A stretch of 64,000 bases of DNA from Rhizoctonia solani (lineage: Eukaryota > Basidiomycota > Agaricomycetes > Cantharellales > Ceratobasidiaceae), in NCBI RefSeq assembly GCF_016906535.1, contig NC_057372.1, positions 3,143,501-3,207,500 on the forward strand, written 5' to 3'. The notes beneath the pieces are model-generated. The model ran no database searches. It worked only from the letters and a program-made list of their open reading frames with translations, and had not been told where the DNA came from. The first letter of the stretch is position 1. The number at the start of each line of letters is the position of its first letter. Positions 44,121 to 57,587 of this stretch are shown here, in pieces. The position numbers and the translations under genes are program-made.

Positions 44121-46425
44121 ATGACTCTTCTTACTAAACTCGCTAGCATTGCATTGTTGATAGCCTCAGGAGTTATTGCTGCCCCTTGGTAAGCTGAGAA
44201 TGTGATGCTACTAAGGCTCCAAGCCAGGATAACGCTTGTCTACTCACAGGAGTCATCAATCGCGAGTATCCAGCACCACCCATCACACACGAGCGCTGGG
44301 CCCGCACAATATCAAAATCCGATCATTTCATCCTTCATCTACCTTTGAGGTGTGCCAATTCTGAATAATTATGTTGCGTTACACATTATACTTACCAGTT
44401 TAACAAGACCTATGGTGTTACAGGCGTAGATCACCCTCTGTCCAAACGAGCTCTGAAAGCATCTTCATCCGAAGCTGCCAAATCATTCCTCGAGTCCAAG
44501 ACTGAAATTCATCCCAGCGAGATCACTCACAGAACAAGCCATTCAAGTGAAAACATTTCGAACGAGTTTTTTAACCAAGAAATTGTAGGTGAAAATGATC
44601 ATCGATACAAAACTAGAATTATTGAAGAACAATGGCAGAATGGTATTAAAGTTGCTAATGCAGTTGCGAACGTTGCGCTGAAAGAAAACCGGGTTATATC
44701 ATACGGGGCCAATTTTGTGAAACCCAGTGCGTTTGCCATGTTTACAGTCCCGGCATTTAGTAGGAAGTTTATTAACATCTTGCTCAGAGAACATTGCGTC
44801 CGCTACTCCCATTTTCCAGCAGGAAAAGGCAATAGAAAATGCTGAGTTTGTGACAGGAGCCAAGTACAATTCTTATCCAGTCGAGCTTCAGTACATCATC
44901 ACGGACTCGTAAGTTCAATGCCTTCGCCGAAGTCTTCACAAAGACGCTTACAAATACATTTGAATAGTGGCGACGCGGTGCTCACATACACAATCGAGGT
45001 TCAGAACGATGATACATTTGAGTTGTACCACGTACACGTGGATGCTTCCGATGGAGAGGTGGTTAGCGTTGTGGATTTCGTTTCCTCGGCCACGGCCGTA
45101 AGTCATGTTTTCATATCCATCATTAAAAATCTCACTAGCCTAATGCCATTGATCAGTACCGCGTTACCCCATTCACATCTCAGGATCTTTCGGACACCGG
45201 GTTCAGCTTGATTACCGACCCATTCGATGAACTTGCATCTCCTAACGGGTGGCATCGGTACGGCACAACGAATACGACCGATACCTCTGGCAACAATGTA
45301 AGAGCCTATGTTGCTGGTAACGCAGGATACGAAACGACCGTCCAATCAAGTTCGACCAACATATATAATTATGTACGGGACCCAACCCTTTCAGTGTATC
45401 AAGGCACTAACCCAGACGCCGCACGAGTGAACGTATTTTACATAGCGAACATGATGCACGACCTTACTGTGAGAATCCTACTTCAATCTTGACCTTTTAT
45501 TATTATAAACTTACGAATGATTTTGGGTAGTACCGGTATGGGTTTACCGAGAAAACGTGGAACTTTCAACAAGACAATCGAGGACTTGGAGGTGCTGAAA
45601 ATGATCGCATGGAAATTAGGGTACAAGGTAATTCAATTGGGATAATCACCGTACCCGCGGATGGTAGACCTGCCATGATGGAACTCGGCATATGGTCCCA
45701 GGGAGACGGCGCATTTCAAAATGACGTTACCATCCACGAGTACACTCATGGGATTGTCGGTCGCCTGACTGGGGGTGGAACTGCTAAATGTTTCCAGACA
45801 ACTGAGGCCTTTGGTCTCAACGAAGGTTGGGCCGATGCACTCCCCAATTTAATACAACGAACAAGTGCAGAGGACAGGGATTTTTTGTATGCAAAATGGG
45901 CGAACGGGAAGAATCTCCGAACGTATCCTTACTCGACAAACAAGACAACTCATCCGCGCATGTATGGAGATTCAGGCACAAATTCTGACACACTTGCTAT
46001 TGCTGAGCTCTGGGCGGTAATTTGGCATGAAATTACTGTGGCCTTGATGAAGGAGCAGTAAGTATACAATACTTTCACCATTTATCCTCTGACGTTGATT
46101 ATCCCTCTCAGTGGATTTGCTTCAAATCTATTCGACCCAACCTTGACAAATGGAAACACCATGACTCTCCATCTCATAATCGATGGGTTGATAGCGCAGC
46201 CTTGCAATCCCACGTTCATCGATGCCCGAAACGCCGTTATTCAAGCCGATGCTAATAGGTATAATGGCGCGAACAAGTGCACTCTATGGAAAGCATTCGC
46301 TAAGCGTGGTTTAGGATATGGTCAGGGTAGATATTAGACGATTTGAAGAATTTGGCTGACACTATACAAATTCAGGTGCGACAACTACCAAAATCAACTC
46401 GGAGATATTGCCCCCTGAGTGCTGA
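44121..46425 (+). CDS. Secreted fungalysin metalloprotease (peptidase M36), intact
   Basis: Ten exons (44121-44188, 44250-44349, 44399-44584, 44639-44726, 44788-44908, 44968-45097, 45157-45468, 45531-46057, 46112-46326, 46376-46425) total 1797 bases and 598 residues, the usual family length. Layout: signal peptide MTLLTKLASIALLIASGVIA, FTP propeptide (NGIKVANAVANVALKENR), then the protease domain with NPDAARVNVFYIANMMHDL. Zinc site HEYTH is at about residues 404-408, and the third ligand Glu at about 433 is in NEGWAD. M36 enzymes are made as zymogens, secreted, self-processed, and cut extracellular proteins at acidic to neutral pH. The segment between GGAENDR and the zinc site is shorter than in Aspergillus fungalysins, a difference but not a defect. 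A dead paralogue lies 4 kb upstream. Confidence 0.93.
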
Positions 46426-47418
46426 TTGATTCAGTTTATATGAATGAGTTGGATCCGTGATACATTTTTGCCTGTACCACTACGAGAAAATCATAGTTCA
46501 GTTATTTAACTTGATCAAAGCAATAGGTACAAGTTACACGACGGGACACAATTGTGCATTCATTAGGCATAATGAACCTAAGAAACGTAAGACCCCAGCC
46601 TTCAGTGTCTCGATCGATAGATCCACTGTCACGGAAAATCGGGAAACCTCTAGGAAGTATTAGCTGTAATCCAGCTTCAGTGCTCAACGATTACCCACCG
46701 ATTGCTTTGTCCGATAATAGGGCCAAATCTAGTAACACGCTGCACTCATGATGAATTGACAAGCGCTTGGAGCGAGCTCTACTACACCAAGGACTTGACC
46801 AATTTTGTCAAAATGACTAGCTCAGTGATTATTCCACCGAAGGACGGAGAATAGACGGAGCGCCATTAGCTATAGTGCATAGGAAAGTGCTCGCCGCCCA
46901 TTTCTCAAACCTCCGATACTAATAATGATATCAGCACTAATCCTTTTGCTGATTTGGGCGCCAATTCGACTTTGATGGCTTATCTATATTCCTTTATGAT
47001 AAGACAAAGTATAAGGTCAAATGGAGTAACCAGACCGAAGAGCCAAGAACTGGGGTTTTCAACAAGCATAGAACACTGCTGCACAAGATCTATCAGGGCG
47101 CCAAGTCGCGGTAGACAGGGAAATTCAGTTGGCAGCACCGCAGTCCAATCTCAAAGAGTCACAAGGATGGACAAGCAATGAAGGCTATGATCGACCAAAG
47201 CTGTGCAATACACGGTCTTCACGGATCATAACCGAACCAACCAAAATCAAACATTGTTTCATCTATGATAAACATCAAAGTCACGGAGTAAAGTCTCTTC
47301 TTTTGGGGTATCCCACAGCTGAATACATTGCAAGAGCTGAGGTAAATATTCCGAAGCGCCAAGGTAGATATCACGAAGCATAACATGTCGATTTCATCAA
47401 ACAACACCTTGGTACGAG
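46426..47418. other. Intergenic stretch
   Basis: No gene recognised; short open frames near 46954-47383 have no family features. Confidence 0.45.
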
Positions 47419-47422
47419 TTAA

Positions 47423-47552
47423 TAGAGAGTTTGCGAAATGGTTCTTTTCCTATTTTGGTTCTATTTTTGTAATGCCCCACTCTAATCAAGTCTACTGTGG
47501 AGTGTTACATAAATAGAACCAAAAGAGGAATAGAACTATTTCGCAAGCTCTC
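47423..47552. mobile_element. Hairpin MITE, 130 bp, TA target duplication
   Basis: Arms of about 60 bp in inverted orientation: left GAGAGTTTGCGAAATGGTTC, right the complement of a close variant. TA on each side (47421-47422 and 47553-47554). The whole element would fold into one hairpin, and it encodes nothing. It is of Tc1/mariner-MITE style. Confidence 0.75.
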
Positions 47553-47876
47553 TAATACCGGACACAGTACCAGTGTATAGCAGATGTGTATCAGAAGAAT
47601 GCGTAAGGGTCCATTCAGAGGGCTAGATTCGATGCTCCAACCTACAAAAGCTTGAACAGATCGAAGGTGTCCAAATTTGCACGGCGAAGAGAAATAACCA
47701 GCTGGCTATCCGCAAATTCTGAGGTCCGAGGGAGATTATTAACGACCACACAGTTTGCCACACGGTAAGATAGTATCCCGTTATTCTGAGCTTTGCACAG
47801 CATAAGCACAAGCCACACAAGAAGATATAATCGTCCATTCGTTCAGTCAATATGTTACAGGAAGCTCATTAGATAA

Positions 47877-49746
47877 TTAGGCATCGATACCAGCAAACTT
47901 TGTCTTCAGCGCCTTAATCGATGGGGAGAAGAAGTACTCTCCACCACGAGAGATCACAAAGTCCCTCGGGAGCGTAAGCTGAGACCCAGCCGAAGTTCCC
48001 AGCGTCTCGCGGCTCTGGCCATTCTTCTGCCCAATTATTGGATCGAATCCGGCCTCGACTTCCTTTTGAGCGGCAGGAGGGAAGTTGGGAGCATTCGCCC
48101 AGCCTATGTGCACTATTGAATAAAGTGGAAGAGAATCAATGAGTTGAATGCTTACTCTTCTGGATAAATTGGAATCCTTTTGCCAAAGAGCTTTGGTAAG
48201 ATACAAACGCAAGGCCTCGCGCAAACTCGGTAAATTGCTCGAGTTTCTCGGAAAGCGTCACTTCTACGAGGTAGATGTATGCGTTCAACTTCGGGTGCTT
48301 TGATATAGCTCAATAACTGCTTACCAGGTCCATATGGAATACCAGCGCGGAGGATACTTGATTTTTGGACAGCATTGACCGGGCGATCGGGATTCGTCTC
48401 GAGGAAATCGAGGTCGTTGCGGGGGTTGGTCTTGCGGATATGTGCTGCGTAGGGGCACTCGGTTTGTCCTTCGTCACCTGGGGCTTGAGGATAGACAAAG
48501 TCATTGTTCCGTTGAGGGTCCTTAGCAAGTTTCGGATCGTCATGGGTTGGAGCCAATTGAATGGGAGCGCCTGTAGCATTGGACCTTTAGTTCAGAGATC
48601 CATCGTTATTCAAACAGACTTCACATACCACTCTTCCAACGTCCGACCAATCGCGCTCCAAGTAGTTCACTGCCCTGCTCACGCGTGAGCCCTGGAAGGT
48701 CGATTGGATTGTCGGCCAAGAACTTGTGGAATTCTGGAACGAGTTGCTCGAGTTGTCGGAAAGCCAAGAAGCTACCCTCAGTCGTCCACGCAGGTCGGTT
48801 GGAGACAGGGTCTTGGGCCTTTCCGCAAAGGATTACGCCTACATGGATATGTTAACTAGGATCAATTGCGGTTGCGATTAGGTTACCTGGAGGGACGACA
48901 CGCTGGCCAGGAAGAGGCTCTCCGATGCCTTCCACTATTGGGTTGGAGATTCCGTCTTCCCTGTTGAGAATATGTCAGCCCCTACAGTAGATGAATATTC
49001 TCAAATACAAACCATCCAAAGTGCTCGTGTCCCTAGATTACATGAAATTAGTACACCAGGATTTAAACTTATATCTGAACAGTTGCTTACTTTCTGTTCG
49101 CCAGGTCGAACGGAGCCCTTAAGGGTATAGACTACTCGAACAGACGTAGTCAAGACCGCCATAGCTTCAGCAACCTTGGCAGCGACCGATACCCACGATT
49201 CGCCGGCGACGACGAGAACGCCATCTACACGATTTTTGAATGCTTGCTCCCAGGATGGGTGGAAACCGTCAGCTTCGGTCACTCCATCGTCGCCAAGATT
49301 TTCAGCATCACGCAGCTGGCCTAGCGCAAAAGGTTGGTCGCCGAGGTCTTCGGTGATATCCAACTCTTTCAATCCAGATTTGGAGAATGCAATGTTCAGG
49401 AAAGCAAGCGGGACAAGGCCGCCGCCTAGTCGGGACTTTTGATCTTCTATATTCTTGCGCGCTTCAACTACATCGGCTGTCGAGGTTACCTTTAGGGTAG
49501 GGATAGCCGACTTGAACTTGACTACGTTGGATTAGTACAGTTATTGGCCAAGGGAGACGGGGTACTCACCAGCGTCCCGAATGACAAAGAAAATGAATTG
49601 CTCTTTCTTCTTGGGGAACCCGGGACTAAGGCCGGTATAAGATACAGCCTGTCGATATAGACAAGGATGACTCACATAATATCGCCCTGAACGTTATTCA
49701 AGTCGACGACATCCGGATTCAGTGCAGTAAGTGGTGCTTGAGACAT
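47877..49746 (-). CDS. Dye-decolorizing peroxidase (DyP-type heme peroxidase)
   Basis: Multi-exon gene starting at 49746 (MSQAPLTALNPDVVDLNNVQ) and ending at 47877. Spliced landmarks are QGDIIPGFPKKKEQFIFF near the start, LKELDITEDLGDQPFALGQ, GHEHFGWEDGISNPI (the DyP GxxDG motif, formed by a small exon joined across an intron), RWKSGAPIQLAPTHD, AAHIRKTNPR with the proximal heme-ligand His, SSILRAGIPYGPE with the catalytic Arg region, and FVSYQSSLAKGFQFIQ. DyPs use hydrogen peroxide to oxidise dyes and phenolic, lignin-like substrates. There is no obvious signal peptide, so secretion is not clear from sequence. All exon joins examined keep frame, and no lesion was seen. Confidence 0.9.
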
Positions 49747-50660
49747 AGTATCGAGTTCGAGGGGAAGAAAGTAGATGCTTGGGGTGAAAACACATTGAGG
49801 GCCATATTATATTAACCCAAGGTGAAGCACTGCCCCTTGAGCACCTTCTCAGAGACCGGATTAAAACTGATAGTTATCGCCCTGAAAGGACTTCGCCGAG
49901 AGGCCAGAAATAGATGGAACACAATTGGCTCGCATGAAAGCGTCCGCCATACATCACCCGCAAGTGTAGGGTTGACACCGGCCTTGACGCCATAATTGAG
50001 TAGCAATCTGGGGTACGATCATCGCCGATGTCCGTTTATGACGGGATAACCCTTTCATCTATGCGGAGTGTATTGCCCGAAGCGCCAGGAATAAGGGAAC
50101 TGGCGTGACGGGCGGTTAGAGCACCAGGAGCCATCGAAATCCCATATCGGGTTACAAAGAGACAAAAACTGCCTTGGTCCCAAAACGAATGAAGGATAGG
50201 CTGAGATGCCTGATGAGCACATATTGTGCTCAATGAGGTATGTCCCGATCGGTTTGTTCCGATTAACATGAGGCGGTTCATTTTTCGTCAAAGCGGTACA
50301 GGCTAGCTGCGAGGCGTCACATCCAGCGCCCAAGAAGTGCGGTGTTTGTGTGTCCGAAGTTTAAAGTTCAGCCGGGACTCAATATGCCACAGCACGATGA
50401 GTAAACGAGCACAGTTATCTTTATGAGAAGCAGGATTTTGTTGCCTTGTTGCCGTCGATCGTATTCAGATATGGCGATCATCTGTTAAAAGCACAAAGAT
50501 TCAGCTCTAGACCGTAGTACAATCGGAACCTAGGCTACCAGCATTTGTGCACAGAAAGTCCCGACCAAGTGTGAGAGAGTTCAATTTAGAGCCCAAGGTT
50601 AATCCCGGATCACGTGACATGCGGGAGAACCACAGTTTACCACCATTGCTTTATGGCATT
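49747..50660. other. Intergenic region between divergent DyP and release-factor genes
   Basis: No further gene recognised. The two genes probably have separate promoters here. Confidence 0.45.
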
Positions 50661-51711
50661 ATGCTTACACCCTTGAGGTTACTCAGGGCTCCTTCAATAC
50701 CGTACTTCTTGAAACTTCATGGAAGTTCACTAAAGTATATGCAATCTGGGTGAGACTCTTATTATTTTCAGAGGAGCACCTTGCATTTTACCTCTGTTTG
50801 ATCCTTGGTTACAGGATGGAGACAATTCAATCGAGGAGACCCAATACACGATATATCAGTATATCACCTTTATCCAAAGATGACACGCAAAGCTACCAGT
50901 GGGTTGCTCACTCAGGTGGTTTACATGATGAAGGCACGCCCCTACCGCCCAGTATTTCAAGCTTCGTAGACAAATCTGTATGTCACTGAATAGTCATAGC
51001 TTGAACTTGCCTTGAATCCGATAATCAGGAAGAGGCGAAAAGACTGGCCCGGGGCTGGGTCAAGGAATTCGTAGATCAAGGGGGAATACCGAAGCGGGAG
51101 TTTGAGATCGGATATTCTAGAAGTAGTGGTCCAGGAGGACAGGTAAGTGGCGGAATCCTACTGCATATTTCGATTCATTGGTCTGAACTCAATATTACGG
51201 ATAGCATGTGAACAAAACGAACACGAAAGCGACAGTCCGTTTACCCGTAAACTGCCGCTGGATACCGGAATGGGCGAAGAGTGACTTGAGAAAACACGTA
51301 AGTTAATGTCATATTATTCCATAGTTTGGGGGCCTTACCATTTGCCAAGATGACATTTTATGTTGTGCGGAGTGACTCCCTTCAAGTTTCCAGTGATGTA
51401 CATCGTTCCCAAAGTCAGAATTTAGCAGAATGCTTGAAAAAGGTACCAAATTAATCCCATATGGATAGTCATTAATGCTGGTCGCAGATCAATGCACAGA
51501 TTGAATCGGCCGCTTCAAGCGCAATACCTAAACCCCCCGACGTGGAAAAGCTGAAACGTATCGCAAAACACGAAGCAACCTTTGGCCGGGCCCAAAAAGA
51601 AATAAAACAACGCTCAGTGAGTACTTTCTTTAACTCACAAATTGACAACGCTTCATTCGTACCGTACAGAAAGCGATCAAGCAAGGTCGAGCCAAAGTCC
51701 GGCCTGAGTGA
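50661..51711 (+). CDS. Mitochondrial peptidyl-tRNA hydrolase / class I release-factor-like protein (ICT1/PTH4 type)
   Basis: Seven exons (50661-50749, 50815-50977, 51029-51142, 51205-51297, 51350-51442, 51488-51616, 51670-51711) total 723 bases and 240 residues. MLTPLRLLRAPSIPYFLK looks like a mitochondrial presequence. The GGQ motif (residues about 120-122) in YSRSSGPGGQHVNKTNTKA ends exactly at an intron; this is the peptidyl-tRNA hydrolysing loop of class I release factors. After it come RLPVNCRWIPEW and a helical tail ending KQGRAKVRPE, the basic ribosome-binding end of ICT1/RF-like proteins. There is no codon-recognition domain, so it should rescue stalled mitochondrial ribosomes rather than read stop codons. 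It may be ICT1 or the C12orf65-like relative; sequence alone does not decide. Confidence 0.88.
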
Positions 51712-51832
51712 ACACGTTTCCGTCATATATTGGCTATACACTCGTAGAGCGTTGCTTTACATCCGTTCAGATAAAACATGAATAACTTAGTTCGATATGG
51801 TAAACAACCATCATGGACTCGAGGGCATCGGT

Positions 51833-52577
51833 TCAATCTTCCCCATCACCAAAACTTAAGAGTTTGGTTTCTTTCTTCGCCTTTTTCTTTTTCGGTTTTT
51901 CGGAAATTTTGTCTTTATCTCCCTGACTACCTGCACCATCGCCAATGATCTTTCTCTTGGCTTTTGGTTTGGCTCCAGTAGACACGTGAGGGTCAGAAAA
52001 GGTACTCGACTTTGCTTTAGAGGGCTTCGCTTTGGCTTCAGGTGCTTCTGTGGATTTCTCGTCGGGCTCTGACTCGTCATCGGGCAGGCCTTGCGCTGGG
52101 AACCATAGTGGCCTAAGTACAATACTTGATGGGTAGGCAATGACTCTACTCACCTCGTCGTTTTTCGCGTTCAACCTCCTTGGCACTAAGATGTTTTCCC
52201 TCTTTCAAAACAACAATCTGTGGTTTCTCATCCCCACTATCTTCTTCATCCTCGCTAGGAGTCCCGTTCCTTCCTCCATTAGGTTTGCTTGATTCCCCGG
52301 GACGCGTGGGGATGGGAGGCCGAGACGGTATTGGCGGTCGACCGCTGGACGAGACGTCCCTGTCCCAATCTGGATTATAGACGTTCCCGTCTTCCTCGTC
52401 GGGAGGCATGTTTGCTATTTCGGGTTCGTCATCATTATCGCCTCTACCATATCGTTGAGACGATAGTTGTCCGCCAACTTGGGATTGAAGTTGTCTCAGG
52501 AAGGAAGGAACGCCTTGAGAGTATTGTAATCGAGACGATATTTGATGTGGGGTAGGACCTTTGTTACGTGGAGGCAT
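51833..52577 (-). CDS. DUF4604 domain protein (KIAA1143-like)
   Basis: Two exons, 52154-52577 and 51833-52090. The intron acceptor lies at GCGCAAG and not at an earlier AG, because only that keeps the acidic/basic C-terminal frame. The N-terminus ISSRLQYSQGVPSFLRQLQ and the PQIVVLKEGKHLSAKEVE block are marks of DUF4604, a small conserved eukaryotic family of unknown role. The rest is disordered: Pro-rich (RPPIPSRPPIPTRP), acidic, then Lys-rich ending KLLSFGDGED. It is convergent with the release-factor gene, with about 120 bp between their stop codons. Confidence 0.85.
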
Positions 52578-55112
52578 TTGTTGTTGAAGTTCAATGAGCC
52601 TGTTGGTGCCTAATGAAATATGACGTAATCATAGGATGTTTGATTAGCGCCTGGGTATCCAGGAATGGCAGCTTAGTGTAAATTTATAATTGTCCGATAT
52701 CAATCCCACCCCGCGAGCACTGGTCGAGAGCGAACCGTTGTTGGTAGTGTGGAGCATATTCTTCCGGCTTCAAGCGCCTATCAACTGGAAGAATTGCCTT
52801 CAGCGGCCATCACACAATTAGATATCAAAGGATTCGGCGGCCCGTGCTAAGAGCCAAGCGCGATGGAACAAGGTATCTATCAGATGATTAAGAATTTTCC
52901 TTAGGGCTTCCCTGTTGCATGGGATCTAAAAGCTTAACTCTGGTACTTGCATTATTCGAGAAGCCCTGTTATGGTCCCTCACAAGCAATGCATATATCTA
53001 CCAAGGCCTTGGCTTTCCGTGCTATGAATTCTCGATTTGGTCACTCGGAAGCACAGGATCAAATGGAAGATGAAACTGGTCATCACTTCGAAAATGTAAC
53101 ATTGAGGCTCTGATTGGTTGGGCGTGCCGAGTTAAACGTCTGGCAGCCTGTTTACGCAAATTGACGAGCTCCAGCAGGTGTTAGCCAATGAAAGTATCAA
53201 CAAATAATCCCAAATGCTTGGCCAAAGCTTTTGGTAGAAGATTGTGAGAGGCCTTCAGCCATTCAATCGGATCGCCTACATATGGCGTAACGCGAGATGG
53301 CGATCGTGAGTAGGATACGGAAGTAGACGGCTATATAATTAGACGATGTCACAAGTACGTGTGAGTACCTCATACGCGCGGCATCTGTAATATAGTCATA
53401 TAGAGCTCACTCGCAAATTAACTGAGGTACGCCACTTTCGAGCTAACTGAATGATCTTTACGTCACAATGGATTGCGGAAAGGCTCCACCGGCTTCCGGT
53501 TTGCATAGCTGGAGGGTATGTTTTTCCTTGGGCTTGTGATAGAAGCTTAAGCAGCCTCTTTCGGTTGGGCCTAAAAATGGAGACTGTGATGTGTGTCTAT
53601 GGCTGCATGGCTTGTAGCTATATATAGATGCAGGATTCGACATTAATAACACAATAATGTCTGGGGGGAGTTTCTGAACGGGCTTAAGAGCAAAGTTTAA
53701 AGCCCAATGTCCATTTTTCTATACGCGGGAAAGGCTCAGATAAAAACGAAACTTTTATTAGACTATGGAGCGGGCTGAATAACGACTTGAACCAGTCACT
53801 GAGGTTAGGTTCGAATGCACTTGATCACGTGAAGAACGGGGTTCCAGGTCTCACGTTCTGTCGCACTTTTTAACTTCTCGGACATTTTCAAGGCATCGAT
53901 GCTATGTCTCAGCATTTCACCTCGTGGCCGGGCGCTCTATTCAAACACCAGTCAATTGATAGTAGCTTTATTTGCCCAATGTTTCATTTGAGAAAGCAAC
54001 CCAACGATCGAGAGCTTCAATTCATAGGCCTTGATTTCGCTGAGCGCTAAAGTAAGCTGCACCTCATTCCATCATTTTTATTGTTCTGATGATAACTATC
54101 GGCTTGGCCTGGGGATTACGTGCAAGGCGAACATATAATTAATTTGGTACAACTGAACCTCTGCTCACACGGTACCTATTAGTAGCAAGGCCGACTGAGA
54201 TGATCGGGCCCCAGGCACTAAGTTTGAGTACATGCTATAGAGTCCCGGCGAAAGTACTTAATCGGCGTGAAGGAACTTTGAACGACCACGATTCCTCTGC
54301 CGGCTCATTTGATTGATATTCTTGATCTTCCTAGTTCTGGCTCCATTTTACTCCCTAGACCCTAATCTATCAAATCCCGCCGACTTGATTGGTCGAAACA
54401 GAGGACCTTTAATGCTAGTTTCGCCTTGTCTGCCTTTCTAGGGCTCGGCTATTGTTCTTCTCTTGAATGACCACCACTCACCAACAATCCAAACCTGTTA
54501 CACACCGCATTGCTGTCAAACCTAAAATCTATATTGGCCGAGAACTCTGAGTACGATAACTATCTCCATAATAGTCACCACACCCAGTAGGACAGGTGTC
54601 CACATGCATGGAAAGCCTTCTAGTCTATGCTGACTCAACGCTCCAAAGTGCGAGCTCGTAGTGTAGTGTATTGCGCCAGCGTTATGCGTCACAACCGGCT
54701 TTTGGATTATTTTTCCGTGATTATCCTCCACCACGACTCGACACATACCTCACATCGCAGAAATGTTTGCTTAATAATGTATCGCTTGATATCTACCGCT
54801 AATTTCAATCATCTGGTTGGTCTATGACTGTACCGATCTACCTTGTGACTTTCTTGAACGGAAAATAAGATTGTACGTAGAAATCTATCCTTTAGTTCGG
54901 ATCAAGGCATTGGAGGGTACTTCATGTTTTCGGCTTTATGGCGACATGCACCACGTTGCGATCACTGACGCCATTGTCGCCTTAACTCAGTATTACCCGG
55001 GATTGCCTACTCTGGGATGAGCGGACGTTCCCGGTGACCAGTAAAGCTCTCTGGAAAATCTAGGTATAAATACCCAACCCGCACCACTGCCCGGTCGAGG
55101 GTGATATTCATC
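52578..55112. other. Long gene-free stretch
   Basis: No recognised gene. Short open frames near 53458 and 54522 (both minus) have no family features or splice continuation. A TATA-like TATAAATACCC at about 55063 precedes the carboxylesterase start. Confidence 0.45.
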
Positions 55113-57451
55113 ATGTACTTGCTACAACCGCTGATCCTTTTTGTGACCTATGTATCCGCCGTCTCCGTTCCTATCACTATTCAGGGTGCCAATGGAGTAT
55201 CCTATCTTGGAGCTTTTGATGAGACTCTCAATCAAGATATTTTTCAGGGTGTTCCGTTTGGACAACCTCCGGTTGGCTCACTTCGATTTAAGCCTCCGGT
55301 AGCTTGGGCTCCCAAATCAGCACCCGTGACGCTGAATGCTACTGCTCTAGGGCCTTCATGCCATCAAGGAACGAGCACCATTTTGTTTGTATCAGAGGAT
55401 TGTCTGACTATTAATATTAGTAAGAATCTAAACTAGTTGGAGCTCATTGCTATGGCTCTAATTAACGCATACATAGGAAGAGTTCACAATTCAACTAGTA
55501 GTAGCCGTCTACCTGTTATGGTTTGGATCTGTATGTTCAGCCTTCAACCTAATACTAGTGCCTCGATATTCACTATAAAATATATAGATGGTGGAGGATT
55601 CTACAATGGAGATGTGACGGAATATACTGGTCGTCTCCTCCTTCCAAAGGCTGCATCGTTGGTACGCACTGACGTCACCCATCTTTGATACTCGTACATT
55701 GACAATTTTATAAAGGGAAACCCCGTCGTTTACGTCTCGTTCAATTACAGGCTTGGAGTATTTGGATGTGAATCAACTTCACTACTCTGGCAGAGATGCG
55801 CACACATTGTGATAACTTACCTTGATTAAACAGTTCCTCCTGGAATAGCATCGGCAAGTGCAGGGGCTCAGAATCTGGGATTGTATGACCAACGACTTGC
55901 ACTGGAGTGGGTTAACAAGAACATAGCCTACTTTGGGGGTGATCCAGCAAAGGTATGTAGGTCCGACTATCCTACTTCATTATATTACCAACTCTATTCT
56001 AGGTTACAATCTTTGGTGAATCGGCAGGCGCGATTAGTGTCTCTTACCAAACTATGTATAATGGTGGTAACATTGGCGGCTTGTTTCACGGGGCTATAAT
56101 ACAATCGGGCTCACCTTCCTCGTAAGTAGCCCGTACACCTGCGGATTGCGTGTATGCAATCATCGTTGACACCTTCTCAAGCCGTAATACCCCCGCGCCG
56201 TCAAACGCTGCACGCGAGATCGCATATGAGTTCATCGTCAATGCTACAGGGTGTGCAGACTCTTGCGATACCTTTGAATGCATCAGATACGCTCCAATCA
56301 GCCAGTTGAGTCAGGCAAACCGTGATGTGTTAAAGGTGAAGCCTACAGGGAGCGCAGTGGTGGTATATACTCATATAGGCCCTCATAGATATCCAGCGAG
56401 CTCCACTCACTTGACCAGGGACCGGTGGCTTTTGGTCCAACTGTAGTTCCGGGAGACTCATTTCTCCCTGAAAAACCAGCGGATATCATTCACGATGGGA
56501 GATTTGCTGACGTTCCGATCATTAATGGCGGTGTGTCACACCCGTTATACCTACGGCACACTTCTTAATCAAATTTGAACAGTTCAGTTCGACGAAGGAA
56601 CAGCATTCTCTGGGAACACATCCACTACTCAAGATGTCATTGAATGGCTGACCTCGACCAGACCAGGCTTAACATTTGGGATCAGTGACGATGCGGCAAT
56701 TCGACAGCTCTTAGCCTATTATCCGGATGACCCGACTCTCGGATCACCCTATGGAAGCGGTAGTGAGCTATTCGGACGTCCTCAGCAGTACAAACGTCTA
56801 TCAAGTATAGTAGGGGATCTTTTGTTTCAGGTAACATAGATGCTGTTCTTATTCTTGGGCAAACGCTGACTGACGCATATAGTCAGCCCACAGGGACCAT
56901 CTTCGTACCGCAACAAAATTCCGCGTGAATTCTTGGTAGGCATCCAGCGATAATTGAGTATCAAAATGGTATTACCATTAATTTTATTTTATGCTAGGTC
57001 ATATACGTTTACCCAGTTCATTCCAACAACTTTGCCGCCTTACTTCGCGGCGCAATACGGCGTTCGCCATGCTGGAGAAATTTTATTTGTTTTTCAGAAT
57101 CTGCCCATTAATGCACCTCCAGAAATGACTCAGCTTGCCGATACAGTCACTAATTATTGGTATGCACTTTTGAGTCTTTTCCAGCCACTCCTTGTTGATG
57201 GCGTGTAATTAGGACTTCTTTTGCTTATAACCTAGATCCTAATCCCATAGGATCTCGTAAAGGTGCGCCAACCAAGTTAGTGAGAGAACATCACTCATTT
57301 TAGTAAAATTTCGATAGAGGTGTACTGGCCCAAGTATGGTGCTAACGCCACCAGCTTAAGTCTCCAGGGCGGGAACGTCACTCTCATGAAAGATGATTAT
57401 CGTCAGGCTCAAATTGAATTCATTATTGGTAACCCCAGCCTGTATAACTAG
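55113..57451 (+). CDS. Secreted type B carboxylesterase/lipase
   Basis: Many-exon gene. Start [18 protein letters not shown] is a signal peptide, followed by the family opening [19 protein letters not shown] and [11 protein letters not shown], then EDCLTIN. A spliced [12 protein letters not shown] forms the oxyanion region. [10 protein letters not shown] carries the nucleophile Ser near 56030, and HAGEILFVF near 57070 probably carries the catalytic His. DPNPIG and a C-terminal YWPKYG-like exon complete the fold, ending at 57451. Type B esterases (lipase/cholinesterase-like) hydrolyse ester bonds of lipids or small esters outside the cell; the exact substrate is not predictable. Intron phases checked at six joins are consistent; no lesion seen. 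Confidence 0.88.
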
Positions 57452-57587
57452 ACGTGTATACTCGTCTTACTATAACAAAGACCAAGAAAGGTCGTAGACA
57501 ATATTTCCACTCTTGTAACACCAAATGAAATATTTATTTATCCTCGAATGTCTTCAATAAAGCGGGGTCTATGTTTCCTAGATAAGT

